From assembly GCA_964425105.1 (NCBI GenBank), contig CAYRLE010000103.1:1-6846 (forward strand): a stretch of 6,846 bases of DNA, given 5' to 3'. The notes beneath the pieces were generated by a model. That model did no database searches, was not told where the DNA came from, and saw only the letters and a program-made list of their open reading frames with translations. The stretch comes from S012-109 sp964425105 (GTDB lineage: Bacteria; Pseudomonadota; Gammaproteobacteria; SZUA-140). Numbering within the stretch: position 1 is the first letter of the stretch; each line of letters begins with the position of its first letter. Position numbers and translations under genes: made by a program. Below, piece after piece: positions 6,138 to 6,846 of this stretch.

Positions 6138-6259
6138 ATGCCTCAGTTTAGTGAATTAATCAGAGATTCCCTAAATAGCCGCCCCAGAAAACGCTTGGGC
6201 TTTCAGACTCCTGAGGAGGCGTTCCATGCCTAACTATTTTTGTTGCACTTCTAACTTGA
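6138..6259 (+). pseudogene. IS30-family transposase remnant, C-terminal end only
   Basis: On the plus strand the frame from 6138 reads RDSLNSRPRKRLGFQTPEEA ending in FHA, then a stop at 6231. The LNxRPRKxLGFxTPxExF motif is the hallmark of the C-terminal end of IS30-family (DDE) transposases. A shift to the neighbouring frame near 6227 restores a typical IS30 terminus, ending VALLT and stop at 6257-6259, so the fragment has also suffered a one-base frameshift. Nothing of the DDE catalytic core or the N-terminal helix-turn-helix is present: the frame is closed by a TGA at 6108 and the sequence upstream bears no transposase motif. It is a non-functional scar of an old insertion. Inverted terminal repeats could not be recognised, so the exact borders are unknown. 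Confidence 0.75.
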
Positions 6260-6273
6260 CACTAGTCATTCCT

Positions 6274-6744
6274 CTATTCAGAGGCGGCCTCGAACTCTCT
6301 CAATCTGGATAACTCGAACAAGACAAGACCGAGCGGAATAGTAAAATAAAATGAACCTGCAATCAGAACCTGGCCTCCCCCACGCACCAAGAATAAGCTA
6401 GCGAATACCAATACCGTTATCGACACCCCGCAAGACAGTAATGCTATTGAAATGTATCTAAGAGCCAGGGTGGACTTGCTTGATACAGTAGATTTTAACT
6501 TTAGCGCGCCCCGGGCAATATCCAACAACCGCTTACCTAGAAATACTATGACAAGCACAGTGGATACAAGGATTACTATAGCCAGCACTGGATTAACAAT
6601 ATTCGGATTTCTCTCAAGTTGCTCGAATAATTGCAATGCATAACGGATCTTTTTGAAAAATGGCAGAATCATGAGCGCCAAGCCTATGGAGTAAATAACC
6701 CTGACATAGACTCCCGATTCGAATGTACGCGGTTCTCTGTTCAT
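6274..6744 (-). CDS. Hypothetical four-helix membrane protein
   Basis: This is a 156-residue protein that I do not recognise. It has four probable membrane helices (about 12-30, 50-70, 93-120 and 124-145). A basic and amphipathic loop (31-49) with KKIRYALQLFEQLERNPN follows helix 1, a Lys/Ser-rich loop (71-92) follows helix 2, and a charged C-terminus ends RLREFEAASE. A strong AAGGA lies 6 bases before ATG 6744, with a second AGGA just upstream, supporting the start. The gene is more AT-rich than the antiporter genes, with many ATA, TTA and AAT codons. It begins 20 bases after the end of another minus-strand gene, so the two may be cotranscribed. It is separated from the antiporter by the IS30 scar, and no functional link to it is evident. 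It could be a small accessory or immunity-type membrane protein, but nothing in the sequence shows this. Confidence 0.75.
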   Translation of the reverse strand: MNREPRTFESGVYVRVIYSIGLALMILPFFKKIRYALQLFEQLERNPNIVNPVLAIVILVSTVLVIVFLGKRLLDIARGALKLKSTVSSKSTLALRYISIALLSCGVSITVLVFASLFLVRGGGQVLIAGSFYFTIPLGLVLFELSRLREFEAASE

Positions 6745-6750
6745 TAGGAT

Positions 6751-6755
6751 TCCTT
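6751..6755 (-). promoter_or_regulatory. Strong ribosome binding site of the membrane protein gene
   Basis: AAGGA is placed 6 bases before ATG 6744, and another AAGGA-like run lies directly upstream (to 6759). It is the clearest Shine-Dalgarno sequence in the window and is the main support for the unrecognised gene being real. Confidence 0.6.
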
Positions 6756-6764
6756 TCCTTTGGT

Positions 6765-6846
6765 TTATAGTGCCGTGAATTCAATTTGTAAGTGCAACTC
6801 TACCTGTCCGTTATTCGTAGCTCCATATTTCCAGAACTGGAAATTC
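6765..6846 (-). CDS. C-terminal end of an unidentified gene (runs off right edge)
   Basis: From the right edge the minus strand is open for 26 codons to TAA at 6767-6765. It ends NNGQVELHLQIEFTAL, an alternating polar/hydrophobic pattern suggesting a terminal beta strand. No family can be named from this tail. It is called a gene because the stop is followed 20 bases later by the well-supported start and ribosome binding site of the membrane protein, the usual spacing of neighbours in an operon. The other two minus-strand frames here are closed. The alternative, that the frame is open by chance over 26 codons, remains possible. Confidence 0.45.
   Translation of the reverse strand, partial: NFQFWKYGATNNGQVELHLQIEFTAL

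Noticed and set aside
6765..6770. TATAAA on the minus strand as a -10 box for the membrane protein gene
   Set aside because: It overlaps the stop codon of the upstream partial gene, and the only -35 at a suitable distance (TTACAA) is poor; cotranscription is the simpler reading.
6827..6844. Perfect palindrome ATTTCCAG-AA-CTGGAAAT
   Set aside because: It falls inside the probable coding tail at the right edge; with no second copy or context it cannot be called an operator.

Overview
The window is GC-rich over bases 1-6000 and distinctly more AT-rich from about 6240 to the end. Every convincing full-length gene lies on the minus strand, so the transcriptional order runs from high to low coordinates. 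The tandem UspE-type stress protein, the proteobacterial-style Mrp subunits and the GC-rich codon use suggest a proteobacterium, most likely a gammaproteobacterium, perhaps one facing salt, alkali or pH stress. This assignment is an inference; there is no rRNA or other phylogenetic marker in the window.

Bases 1-4051 hold most of a multisubunit Mrp (Mnh/Pha) Na+/H+ antiporter operon. In transcription order it reads mrpE, a uspE-like gene, mrpF, mrpG, a stand-alone MbhD-type (DUF4040) subunit, an MbhE-MrpB fusion, mrpC, and the first 213 codons of mrpD, which runs off the left edge. Neighbouring genes overlap or are only a few bases apart, except for 46 bases before mrpC, so the group looks like one translationally coupled transcript. 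No MrpA large subunit is visible; if present it must lie beyond the left edge. The parts of canonical MrpA that correspond to MbhD and MbhE are instead encoded here as one free gene and one fusion. The most unusual point is the tandem universal stress protein gene placed between mrpE and mrpF.

Bases 4052-4305 are an intergenic region. It contains a perfect 8-bp hairpin, a 7-bp AT-rich dyad, and a plausible extracytoplasmic-stress (sigma-E-like) promoter about 70 bases ahead of mrpE. Upstream, at 4306-5997, is a complete CPA2/KefB-type cation:proton antiporter with a C-terminal RCK (TrkA-N) nucleotide-binding domain. The locus therefore pairs a single-gene, ligand-gated antiporter with a multisubunit one, plausibly for pH and Na+/K+ homeostasis, with the Usp protein as a candidate regulatory or stress partner.

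Bases 5998-6273 carry no intact gene, but include the degraded C-terminal end of an IS30-family transposase on the plus strand. Beyond it lie an unrecognised four-helix membrane protein (6274-6744, minus) and the last 26 codons of another gene (6765-6846, minus). The IS scar coincides with the change in base composition, which suggests a junction between older backbone and acquired DNA.
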